A DNA stretch of 5,209 bases from Propionibacteriaceae bacterium (GCA_030528545.1 JAUMYR010000145.1:1-5209); one strand, 5' to 3'; numbered from the stretch's first letter, positions 1 to 5,209 are shown. Program-made: numbers and translations. The notes: generated from the letters alone by a model not told the origin.

Positions 1-2
1 AC

Positions 3-437
3 GAGGCGGGGGTCGGGACCACGGCTAGCTATGACACCGAACCGGTGAGCGTGGCGAACCGTGCGGCCTGGCTGGCGCTGCATGAGGTCAGAGACCACCC
101 GGTACTGGTCCTCCTAGACGACGATCAGGTGGTTGGCTACGCCGAATACGACTCCTTCAGGGACAAGGCGGGATATGCCCACACCGTGGAACATTCGCTG
201 TACATCCGCGAGGGTCATCGCAGCGCTGGGGGAGGGCGGATGCTGCTGTCGGCTCTCATCGACCACGCCCGCGGGCAGCAGGTGCACACCATGCTCGGAT
301 TCATCGACTCGGCCAACGTCGACAGCATCGAGTTCCACCAGGGCCTCGGCTTCCGTGAGGTGGCCCGGCTGCCCGAGGTGGGGCGCAAGTTTGGCCGGTG
401 GCTCGACGTAGTGATCGTGCAGCGCATCCTTGGGTAG
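3..437 (+). CDS. GNAT N-acetyltransferase, phosphinothricin acetyltransferase-like, 5' end cut by window edge
   Basis: The frame is open from base 3 to the TAG at 435-437 and enters from outside the window. Residues encoded before the GTG at 45 (TTASYDTEPVS) match the conserved early segment of the PAT/MnaT family, so that GTG is an internal valine and roughly 20 N-terminal residues are missing. Visible family marks are VVGYA and TVEHSLYI strands, the acetyl-CoA pyrophosphate loop HRSAGGG (fits R-x-x-G-x-G), and the C-terminal LGFREVA followed by EVGRKFGRWLDVV. Known family members transfer acetyl from acetyl-CoA to the amino group of phosphinothricin, methionine sulfoximine or methionine sulfone in the cytoplasm. 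The substrate here cannot be read from sequence; resistance or amino-acid detoxification is inference. It lies 9 bases ahead of a phosphoribosyltransferase gene, probably co-transcribed. Family assignment is secure, substrate is not. Confidence 0.88.
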   Translation, partial: EAGVGTTASYDTEPVSVANRAAWLALHEVRDHPVLVLLDDDQVVGYAEYDSFRDKAGYAHTVEHSLYIREGHRSAGGGRMLLSALIDHARGQQVHTMLGFIDSANVDSIEFHQGLGFREVARLPEVGRKFGRWLDVVIVQRILG

Positions 438-446
438 AGTGCCGCC

Positions 447-953
447 ATGACGACCGCTTACCACGCCGACGCGACCGATCACACCGACAAGGAGGTGCTG
501 ACCTGGGACGGGCTGGGCTCAGCCGCCCGGGAACTGGCCCAGACCGTCGTCGATTCGGGTTTCCATCCGAACATCATTATCGCGATCGCCCGAGGCGGCA
601 TGATCCCCGCGGGCGCGCTCACCTATGCACTCGGTGTGAAACTCACCGACGCCATCAACGTCGAGTTCTATACCGATGTGGCCCAGACGCTGCCCGACCC
701 GATCCTGCTGGCCCCGCTCCTGGACACCGATTCGATCAGAGACCAGAAGCTGCTGGTCGTCGATGACGTCGCCGACTCGGGACGCACCCTGGCGCTGGTC
801 ATCAAGCTGTTGCGGGGCTTCGGTGCCGAGGTACGTAGCGCGGTTCTCTACGCTAAATCCAACACCGTGGTCTCGCCCGACTATGTCTGGAAACGCACCG
901 ACGACTGGATCGTCTTCCCCTGGTCGGCACAGCCCCCGGTGAGCCATGGCTGA
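447..953 (+). CDS. PRPP-dependent phosphoribosyltransferase (COG2236-like, predicted purine PRTase)
   Basis: A 168-residue cytoplasmic type I phosphoribosyltransferase. The diagnostic PRPP-binding loop is at residues 102-115 (LLVVDDVADSGRTL), with the paired acidic residues D106-D107 and the following small/Gly/Thr loop. The first PRPP loop is R49-G50-G51 within IAIARGGMIPAG. The C-terminal segment (YVWKRTD, then WIVFPWSAQPP) is typical of the small actinobacterial and archaeal-type family related to xanthine/hypoxanthine phosphoribosyltransferases. Enzymes of this fold join PRPP and a base to make a nucleotide and pyrophosphate; a purine salvage role is inferred from the family, and the base used is not visible. 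The ATG at 447 is 9 bases after the acetyltransferase stop. The only upstream purine run (GGTAGAG, 433-439) is a modest ribosome site, so translational coupling is likely. The stop overlaps the next small frame by 8 bases. Confidence 0.88.
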   Translation: MTTAYHADATDHTDKEVLTWDGLGSAARELAQTVVDSGFHPNIIIAIARGGMIPAGALTYALGVKLTDAINVEFYTDVAQTLPDPILLAPLLDTDSIRDQKLLVVDDVADSGRTLALVIKLLRGFGAEVRSAVLYAKSNTVVSPDYVWKRTDDWIVFPWSAQPPVSHG

Positions 954-1173
954 GACCCGGAAGTTCCAGACCTCGGCGACCGGGATCGCGGCCGCCGTGC
1001 GGGCCGCCATCGGCGACGAGGTTCGGCCCATCGCCCCTGGTGAGCCAACACCCGAGGGTGACGGGAGCCCCGCTGCCGCGGAGCGGCCCACGGTCGTGTC
1101 CATGCCATTTCTCTCGGCCGGAGCGGCCGCCTTCCTGCGGCCAGCCGACCCCGATGGTGAGGATCCCGCCTAG
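946..1173 (+). CDS. Possible small protein of 75 residues, unknown function
   Basis: I do not recognise this product. The frame opens at an ATG inside the end of the phosphoribosyltransferase gene (8-base overlap) and ends at TAG 1171-1173. A stop in the same frame at 940-942 means no earlier start exists. Third positions are about 80 percent G or C by my reading of the codons, close to its neighbours, which favours real coding. The N-terminal third (ETRKFQTSATGIAAAVRAAIG) could form a helix. The middle is rich in Pro, Gly, Glu and Ala and looks disordered. There is a short hydrophobic stretch (MPFLSAGAAAFL) near the end but no clear membrane segment or signal peptide. GGTGAG at 938-943 is too close to the ATG to be a normal ribosome site, so expression would depend on coupling. 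It may instead be a chance open frame in GC-rich DNA. Confidence 0.42.
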   Translation: MAETRKFQTSATGIAAAVRAAIGDEVRPIAPGEPTPEGDGSPAAAERPTVVSMPFLSAGAAAFLRPADPDGEDPA

Positions 1174-1244
1174 TCCTTCGCTGGGCCCCCAGGTGCCGAA
1201 AACGGCGGAAGCGGGCTGAATCCTTGATCGAAGTGGCTCCCCGG

Positions 1245-1268
1245 ATGCCGAATCGAGGCTGGCGGCAT
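1245..1268. repeat. Inverted repeat ATGCCG-N12-CGGCAT upstream of transketolase
   Basis: Two perfect 6-base arms, 1245-1250 and 1263-1268, are separated by 12 bases. The right arm ends immediately before the candidate -10 box. The position, where the -35 region and spacer of a transketolase promoter would lie, suits a regulator binding site. Arms this short can arise by chance in GC-rich DNA, so the role is inference. Confidence 0.3.
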
Positions 1269-1274
1269 TAGGCT
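1269..1274 (+). promoter_or_regulatory. Weak candidate -10 box for transketolase (TAGGCT)
   Basis: TAGGCT fits the TANNNT pattern of actinobacterial vegetative -10 elements. It would start a transcript near 1281, leaving a leader of about 28 bases before the GTG at 1309. No convincing -35 hexamer lies at 16-18 bases upstream; TTGATC at 1224-1229 is too far away. Low confidence. Confidence 0.28.
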
Positions 1275-1293
1275 GGGTGGGCAACTTCGACGT

Positions 1294-1299
1294 AGAGGA
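1294..1299 (+). promoter_or_regulatory. Ribosome binding site deciding the transketolase start (AGAGGA)
   Basis: AGAGGA lies 9 bases before the GTG at 1309 and only 3 bases before the in-frame TTG at 1303. The spacing favours GTG 1309 as the true start, removing two residues from the longest possible frame. Confidence 0.6.
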
Positions 1300-1308
1300 C
1301 GATTGACT

Positions 1309-3369
1309 GTGACAGTTCCCAATTGGACTGAACTTGATGACCGAGCCATCGATACCGCCCGTATCCTGGCCGCCGATGCGGTCGAGAAAGTGGGCAACGG
1401 CCACCCGGGTACCGCGATCTCTCTCGCACCGCTGGCCTACCTGCTGTACCAGCGGGTGATGAACACCGACCCGAACGACGCCGCCTGGGTGGGGCGCGAT
1501 CGTTTCATCCTGTCGATCGGGCATTCCTCCATGACCCAGTACGCCCAGCTGTTCCTGGCCGGGTGTGGCCTGGAACTCGACGACCTCAAGTCGCTGCGCA
1601 CCTGGGGGGCGAAGACCCCGGGGCACCCCGAGTACGGGCACACCGACTTCGTCGAATGCACCACGGGTCCGCTCGGCGCTGGCATCTCCAACGCGGTCGG
1701 TATGGCCATGGCCTCCCGGAAGGAACACGGCCTGTTCGATCCGCAGACCCCGCTGGGTGAGTCCATCTTCGACCGCTATGTGTATGTCGTGGCTGGAGAT
1801 GGCTGCCTGCAGGAGGGCGTGTCCTCCGAGGCCTCCTCGCTCGCGGGGACGCAGAACCTCGGCAACCTCATCATGATCTACGACGACAACCGCATCACGA
1901 TCGAGGGAGACACCAGCATCGCGTTCAACGAGGACGTCGATGCCCGTTACGAGTCCTACGGCTGGCACGTCCAGCACGTGGACTGGACCCAGGGTGGTAC
2001 CGGGTACCGGGAGGACCTCGACGCGCTGTGGGCGGCCATCGAGGAAGCCAAGAAGGTCACCGACAAACCGAGTTACATCCGGTTGACCACGGTGATCGGC
2101 TGGCCGCTGCCGAACCTGGCCGGTAGCCATCAGGTGCATGGAGCTAAGCTCGGTGCCGCCGAGATCAGTGCGCTGAAGGAGCGCCTCGGTTTCGTCGACG
2201 AGCCCTTCGCGATCTCCTCCGAGGTCGTCGATCACGCTCGCGCCAACGCTGCTGAGCGGGGCCGTTCGGCCCGGGCGGCCTGGGACGAGCGCTACCAGGC
2301 CTGGCGCGCCGCCAACCCCGAGCGCGCGGAGCTGTTCGACCGGGTCCGTGCCCGCAAACTGCCCCAGACGCTGTCGCTGCCGGTGTTCCCCGAGGGTAAG
2401 AAGTCGACTCGCTCCGCCTCGGGTGAGGTGCTGAACGCGCTGGCTAGCCAGTTGCCGGAGCTGTGGGGTGGGTCGGCCGATCTCGCCGGGTCGAATAACA
2501 CCACGATGAAGGGCGAGCCGAGCTTCCTGCCGGAAGACCGCTCCAGTGCGGAGTTCGCGGGCAACCCGTTCGGCCGGACGCTGCACTTCGGCATCCGGGA
2601 ACACGCGATGGGCGGCATCGTCAACGGCATCGTCTTGTCGGGCCTGACGCGCGCCTATGGCGGCACCTTCTTCGTGTTCTCCGACTACATGCGTCCGGCC
2701 GTGCGCCTGGCCGCTCTCATGGGCGTGCCGAGCCTGTTCGTGTGGACACACGATTCGGTCGGCGTCGGCGAGGACGGCCCGACCCACCAGCCGATCGAGC
2801 ACCTGGCCGCGGTCAGGGCCATCCCTGGGCTCAGTGTCGTCCGTCCCGCGGACGCCAACGAGACCTCGGTCGCCTGGGGTGAGATGCTGCGCCGGGTCGA
2901 CGGGCCGTCGGCGATCGTGCTCAGCCGCCAGGACCTGCCGACTCTGCCCCGGGGCGAGAAGTATGCCTCTGCCGAGGGTGTCGCCAACGGAGCCTATGTG
3001 CTGAGCGAGGCGAGCGCCGAACCTCAGCTGATCCTGATCGCCACTGGCTCGGAGGTACAGCTGGCTCTCGGTGCGCAGGAGGTCATGGAGGCCAAGGGCG
3101 TGGCGACCCGGGTGGTTTCCATGCCATGTCAGGAATGGTTCGACGAACAACCGGAGGAGTACCGCGAATCGGTGCTGCCCCCGGCGGTCACGGCGCGGGT
3201 CAGCATCGAGGCGGGCATCGCGATGGGCTGGGCGAAATATGTCGGGGCTCGCGGCGCGAGCATCTCGATCGAACACTTCGGCGCTTCCGCCGCCGCCGCC
3301 AAGTGTTTCGAGGAGTTCGGCTTCACGGTGGAACGGGTGGTCGAGGCCGCCGAGGCGGTGCTGGCCTGA
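1309..3369 (+). CDS. tkt: Transketolase, thiamine diphosphate-dependent, complete
   Basis: This cytoplasmic enzyme moves two-carbon ketol units between sugar phosphates in the non-oxidative pentose phosphate pathway (for example xylulose 5-phosphate plus ribose 5-phosphate to sedoheptulose 7-phosphate plus glyceraldehyde 3-phosphate). From GTG 1309 it has 686 residues, near the actinobacterial norm. The N-terminal cofactor domain shows H32, H72 and H106 (PGHPE), a GPLGAG loop at 120-125, and the ThDP/Mg motif GDG 163-165 with N194 (DDNRITIEG). SHQVHG supplies H274 and H277. The pyrimidine domain shows R368, S395 in SADLAGSNN, catalytic E431 in FGIREHAMG, H481, D489 and H493 in the segment from THDSVG to THQP, and R540 in LSRQDLP. 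These align with the E. coli catalytic and phosphate-binding residues. The usual GPLGQG is GPLGAG here. A TTG at 1303 is a weaker start. Pentose phosphate genes do not adjoin it, and a terminator follows. Confidence 0.97.
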   Translation: MTVPNWTELDDRAIDTARILAADAVEKVGNGHPGTAISLAPLAYLLYQRVMNTDPNDAAWVGRDRFILSIGHSSMTQYAQLFLAGCGLELDDLKSLRTWGAKTPGHPEYGHTDFVECTTGPLGAGISNAVGMAMASRKEHGLFDPQTPLGESIFDRYVYVVAGDGCLQEGVSSEASSLAGTQNLGNLIMIYDDNRITIEGDTSIAFNEDVDARYESYGWHVQHVDWTQGGTGYREDLDALWAAIEEAKKVTDKPSYIRLTTVIGWPLPNLAGSHQVHGAKLGAAEISALKERLGFVDEPFAISSEVVDHARANAAERGRSARAAWDERYQAWRAANPERAELFDRVRARKLPQTLSLPVFPEGKKSTRSASGEVLNALASQLPELWGGSADLAGSNNTTMKGEPSFLPEDRSSAEFAGNPFGRTLHFGIREHAMGGIVNGIVLSGLTRAYGGTFFVFSDYMRPAVRLAALMGVPSLFVWTHDSVGVGEDGPTHQPIEHLAAVRAIPGLSVVRPADANETSVAWGEMLRRVDGPSAIVLSRQDLPTLPRGEKYASAEGVANGAYVLSEASAEPQLILIATGSEVQLALGAQEVMEAKGVATRVVSMPCQEWFDEQPEEYRESVLPPAVTARVSIEAGIAMGWAKYVGARGASISIEHFGASAAAAKCFEEFGFTVERVVEAAEAVLA

Positions 3370-3389
3370 CCGGCTAATCCATCACAGCG

Positions 3390-3426
3390 AGCGGGCCACA
3401 TCCTCTCTGGGTGTGGCCCGCTTTCT
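3390..3426 (+). terminator. Rho-independent terminator after transketolase
   Basis: The left arm 3390-3403 (AGCGGGCCACATCC) pairs with the right arm 3409-3422 (GGGTGTGGCCCGCT), giving a 14-base-pair stem with one G-U pair and the loop TCTCT. TTTCT at 3422-3426 gives a short U tract, overlapping the last stem base. It starts 20 bases after the transketolase stop. No T tract is present on the opposite strand, so it mainly serves the plus strand, although the same hairpin would also form in readthrough from the converging gene. Confidence 0.88.
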
Positions 3427-3435
3427 GTCCCGCTA

Positions 3436-3458
3436 GCCCCGCCGGGTGCGGCAGGGGC
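3436..3458 (-). terminator. Possible GC-rich hairpin terminator for the minus-strand gene
   Basis: GCCCCGCCG (3436-3444) can pair with CGGC-A-GGGGC (3449-3458) around the loop GGTG, with one bulged A. It lies just past the stop of the minus-strand gene. On the minus strand no T run follows, so this is a weak case; U-poor terminators are common in actinobacteria. Confidence 0.28.
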
Positions 3459-3463
3459 CGGGA

Positions 3464-4195
3464 TCACTCCGGGTGGGTGTAGGCGAGGACCTCGACCCGG
3501 CTCGGGTCCGGCCATCCCGCCAGCTGGGTCTCCGCGCCCTCGGGGACCTCCTGGACGATCCAGGCCAGGCGCCCGGAGGAGACGTGTAGCGTGATCTCGA
3601 CGGTGGTGCCGCTCGCGTCGTAGCGTCCGACGAAGGGGAAGAGGTAGTAGTCGGCCGCGCTCAGCGGGGCATCCTCTGCCGGGGTCAGCCCGACCCCGAA
3701 GGGCTCGGACGGGCCGATCTGACTGGCCGTCTCCAGTTGGGCACGCAGTTCGGGCGCGCCCCAGTCCTCGGTCGCCGACAGGATCTTCCCGGCGATATCG
3801 TGGATGCGTTCGTCGAGCGGCAGGATCGGCAGTTCCTCCTCCTGGGCCAGGCCAGGACCGGGGACCGGGACGCGGTCGCACAGCTGGCTGGCGGCGAAGG
3901 TCAGCGCCGCCAGCCAGACCCGGGGAGCGGGCAGGCGCAGCCTGCGCAGGGCCGAGGTCAGCTTGACGTCGGCGGCTATGCCCAGCGGTGTCAGCGCCAC
4001 GGCGATGCCCGCAGCGCCGGTCGCGAGGCCCGCCCTGGCCGGGGTCTGGTCGAGGCCGAGCGCCGCGTAGTCGGGAACCTCCCGGCCGAGCTCGTCCCAC
4101 AGGGCCCATCCAGCCATGGTGCCGAGAGCGAGGGTATAGGCGCCCCGCCGCCATCCGGTGAGCTTGGCCGGGTCGATGAGGGTGAGCCCGGCCAA
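3464..4195 (-). CDS. Membrane-associated protein of unknown function
   Basis: I do not recognise this family. With the TTG start at 4195 it has 243 residues. Visible parts are an N-terminal LIDPAKLTGWRR segment, a hydrophobic stretch around residues 18-36, a second at about 54-76 rich in Gly, Ala and Val, a possible third at 92-106, and then a soluble C-terminal half of about 120 residues. The soluble half includes an acidic EEELP patch, LPLDERIHDIAGK, SAADYYLFPFVGRYD and a strand-like region VEITLHVSSGRLAWIVQEVP. The topology suggests a membrane-anchored domain protein. The TTG start is preferred because AAAGG lies 8 bases upstream and the codons before it are poorer in G/C at third positions. 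In-frame ATGs at 4261 (265 residues) and 4297 (277 residues) lack a visible ribosome site but cannot be excluded. It converges with transketolase and is divergent from marR. Confidence 0.72.
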   Translation of the reverse strand: MAGLTLIDPAKLTGWRRGAYTLALGTMAGWALWDELGREVPDYAALGLDQTPARAGLATGAAGIAVALTPLGIAADVKLTSALRRLRLPAPRVWLAALTFAASQLCDRVPVPGPGLAQEEELPILPLDERIHDIAGKILSATEDWGAPELRAQLETASQIGPSEPFGVGLTPAEDAPLSAADYYLFPFVGRYDASGTTVEITLHVSSGRLAWIVQEVPEGAETQLAGWPDPSRVEVLAYTHPE

Positions 4196-4203
4196 GGCGA
4201 GGG

Positions 4204-4208
4204 CCTTT
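4204..4208 (-). promoter_or_regulatory. Candidate ribosome binding site for the TTG 4195 start (AAAGG on minus strand)
   Basis: Read on the minus strand, AAAGG ends 8 bases before the TTG at 4195. It is the only Shine-Dalgarno-like run among the candidate starts of this gene, and it is why the short form was chosen. Confidence 0.4.
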
Positions 4209-4336
4209 AGCGTCGAACGTGCCGGGCGGTTCAGACAGAGGCGGCGGTTAGCTTCACACATGGCCGGAAGCCTAGCGGCGAAGGCGAACCCGGTCATCAC
4301 AATTTCTGAGCCGCCGGGGGTGGAGGGGAGGGAGCG

Positions 4337-4353
4337 AGCTAAAATAATTAGCT
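4337..4353. promoter_or_regulatory. Palindromic candidate MarR operator (AGCTAA-N5-TTAGCT)
   Basis: Perfect 6-base arms (4337-4342 and 4348-4353) flank AATAA. The 17-base size and AT-rich nature fit operators bound by MarR-family dimers. It overlaps the -10-like TAAAAT and ends one base before the GAGG ribosome site of marR, so a bound repressor would block its own transcription. It also lies in the shared upstream region of the divergent membrane-protein gene, which might be co-regulated. Binding by this MarR is inference from position. Confidence 0.65.
4340..4345 (+). promoter_or_regulatory. Candidate -10 box of the marR promoter (TAAAAT)
   Basis: TAAAAT matches the TANNNT -10 pattern closely and would start transcription around 4352, giving a very short leader before the ATG at 4365. 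The expected -35 position (about 4317-4322) is a G-rich run with no match to TTGACA. The box is inside the palindrome. Confidence 0.45.
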
Positions 4354-4357
4354 GAGG
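4354..4357 (+). promoter_or_regulatory. Ribosome binding site of marR (GAGG)
   Basis: GAGG ends 7 bases before the ATG at 4365, ideal spacing. This supports 4365 over the out-of-frame ATG at 4360. It directly follows the operator palindrome. Confidence 0.65.
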
Positions 4358-4364
4358 TAATGAA

Positions 4365-4787
4365 ATGTCTGATCCCGAGCTGCTGCAACTGGCCAATGAC
4401 CTGAGGCTGGCCTGCCAGGTCATCGGCCGTCGCGTGCGTTTCGAGGGGACGCGCTCACTCGCTCCGCACCAGGCGAGCGTGCTCAGCCATTTGCGTTCGG
4501 GCGCCCGCACCGTCGGTGAACTGGCCTGCGCCGAGCGGGTGAGCGCCCCGTCCATGACCCGGACCATCAACGGCCTGACCGAGCAGGGGCTGGTCGCCAA
4601 ACGCCAAAGCCCAGACGACGGCAGGAGGGTTGTCGTCGCGCTGACCGCTTCCGGCCAGGAGGCCGTGAGCCGCGCGATCGCCGACCGGGACTGCTGGATG
4701 GTCAGATTGCTGGAAGGCCTGGATGCCGAGTCCCTAGAGCGGTTGCGTGACCTGGTCCCGTTGCTGACGGAGGTGGCCAAGTCATGA
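4365..4787 (+). CDS. MarR-family winged-helix transcriptional regulator
   Basis: A 140-residue protein, typical MarR length. An N-terminal dimerisation helix (about residues 3-28) is followed by the winged helix-turn-helix at about 32-98. LAPHQASVLSHL and TVGELACAERVS form the helices before the recognition helix (SAPSMTRTINGLTEQGLV, 60-77). The wing has the family signature SPDDGRR (82-88) followed by VVVALTASG. A C-terminal helix pair (about 98-138) completes the dimer interface. Members usually bind palindromes as dimers and release on binding small phenolic or drug-like ligands, or on thiol oxidation. Here the target is probably the palindrome just upstream, and the regulated partner the transporter gene that overlaps the marR stop by 4 bases. 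Cysteines lie at 17, 55 and 110; a redox role is possible but unsupported. The inducing ligand is unknown. Confidence 0.92.
   Translation: MSDPELLQLANDLRLACQVIGRRVRFEGTRSLAPHQASVLSHLRSGARTVGELACAERVSAPSMTRTINGLTEQGLVAKRQSPDDGRRVVVALTASGQEAVSRAIADRDCWMVRLLEGLDAESLERLRDLVPLLTEVAKS
4769..4773 (+). promoter_or_regulatory. Ribosome binding site of the MFS gene (GGAGG)
   Basis: GGAGG lies within the end of marR, 10 bases before the ATG at 4784. It supports that start and tight coupling of the two genes. Confidence 0.55.
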
Positions 4788-5209
4788 GCGCCGACCGGCA
4801 ACCGCTGTTCGCGAGTCTTCGGGTTCGCAACTACCGGCTGTTCGCCCTCGGTGCGCTGGTGAGCAACGTCGGGGGTTGGATGGCGATGGTCGCCCAGGAC
4901 TGGCTGGTGCTCACGGAACTCACCGCCGGTTCGGCCTCAGCGCTCGGGCTGGTGGCGGGGCTCCAGTTCGTGCCGGTGGCCCTGTTCGCGCCTCTGGCCG
5001 GGGCTTTCGCCGACCGGTTCGATAAGCGCAAGGTGCTGCTGGTGACCCAGAGCGCAGCGGCCTTGACCGCGGTCGCGCTGTTCGTCCTCATCGTGACCGG
5101 AGCCGTGCGGCTGTGGCAGGTCTTCATCCTCGCTGCCTTGCTCGGCACCATCTTGGCTTTCGACAACCCCTCTCGTCAGGCTTTCGTCTCCGAGATGGTC
5201 CCGCCCGAA
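4784..5209 (+). CDS. MFS transporter, MFS_3/EntS-like, 3' end cut by window edge
   Basis: The first 142 residues are present, about one third of a usual 400-odd residue major facilitator protein; the frame runs open to the last base. The ATG overlaps the marR stop as ATGA. A short basic N-terminus (SLRVRNYRLF) leads into TM1 (about 19-42, ending in the family-typical QDWLVL). TM2 is at about 52-72, followed by MFS motif A at 73-83 (GAFADRFDKRK). TM3 is at about 84-105 and TM4 at about 111-126. TM4 is followed by DNPSRQAFVSEMV, a hallmark of the MFS_3 group that includes the enterobactin exporter EntS. Such proteins usually export small molecules using the proton gradient. With the MarR partner, an inducible efflux pump is the best inference; the substrate is unknown. 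Confidence 0.9.
   Translation, partial: MSADRQPLFASLRVRNYRLFALGALVSNVGGWMAMVAQDWLVLTELTAGSASALGLVAGLQFVPVALFAPLAGAFADRFDKRKVLLVTQSAAALTAVALFVLIVTGAVRLWQVFILAALLGTILAFDNPSRQAFVSEMVPPE

Noticed and set aside
114..482. Minus-strand open frame opposite the acetyltransferase
   Set aside because: Antisense image of a clear GNAT gene, without recognisable features or a ribosome site.
519..1103. Minus-strand open frame of 194 codons opposite the phosphoribosyltransferase
   Set aside because: It is in register with the sense codons and shows no motif; the sense strand has a clear PRPP loop.
1181..1208. Small hairpins after the 75-residue frame (CTGG/CCAG and GCCG-AAAA-CGGC)
   Set aside because: Stems of only 4 pairs with no following T run; too weak to call a terminator.
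853..3276. Very long open frame on the minus strand (807 codons) opposite transketolase
   Set aside because: Its codons are in register with the transketolase codons, so it stays open simply because transketolase avoids TTA, CTA and TCA. The translation is Arg/Gly/Asp-rich with no domain, and the plus strand carries an unmistakable enzyme.
3129..4154. Another minus-strand open frame (341 codons) across the convergent junction
   Set aside because: It crosses the transketolase end and terminator, and is a different frame of the membrane-protein gene with an Arg/Gly/Pro-rich shadow composition.
3737..4210. Plus-strand open frame of 157 codons opposite the membrane-protein gene
   Set aside because: Shadow composition (Gly, Arg, Gln), no ribosome site, and the minus strand gives coherent hydrophobic segments instead.
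4298..4801. Upstream extension of the minus-strand gene through the marR region (total 445 codons)
   Set aside because: The extra residues are antisense to marR, rich in Ser, Arg and Thr and domain-free. The marR protein is convincing and has its own ribosome site and operator.
4831..5166. Minus-strand open frame opposite the MFS gene
   Set aside because: The plus strand encodes clear MFS motifs through the same bases; the antisense product has no features.

Overview
The window is a stretch of ordinary chromosome from a high-GC Gram-positive bacterium, most likely an actinobacterium. The reading frames strongly prefer G or C at the third codon position, GTG and TTG starts are plausible, and the transketolase carries clade-typical stretches such as SADLAGSNNT and FGIREHAMG. 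I cannot assign a genus. No RNA gene, CRISPR array, insertion sequence or phage sign was seen.

Left part (1-1173, plus strand): the 3' end of a GNAT acetyltransferase of the phosphinothricin/methionine-sulfoximine type is followed after 9 bases by a PRPP-binding phosphoribosyltransferase. An 8-base overlap then leads into a possible 75-residue protein of unknown function. The tight packing suggests one transcript that begins before the window.

Middle (1174-3426): a non-coding leader of about 135 bases, with an inverted repeat and a weak -10-like box, precedes a complete transketolase. All cofactor and substrate residues known from the E. coli enzyme are present. A strong hairpin terminator follows directly, so the gene appears to be transcribed alone. 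It is not followed by transaldolase and zwf as in many actinobacteria.

Right part (3427-5209): a minus-strand gene for an unrecognised membrane-associated protein converges on transketolase. It is divergent from a marR-mfs pair. The MarR-type repressor gene and the transporter gene overlap by 4 bases (ATGA). A 17-base palindrome overlaps the likely marR -10 box and touches its ribosome binding site, which fits an autoregulated, ligand-induced export cassette. The transporter runs off the right edge.

Nothing here clearly forms a new system. The items most worth checking are the marR operator region, the unknown minus-strand membrane protein, the small overlapping reading frame, and the inverted repeat ahead of transketolase.
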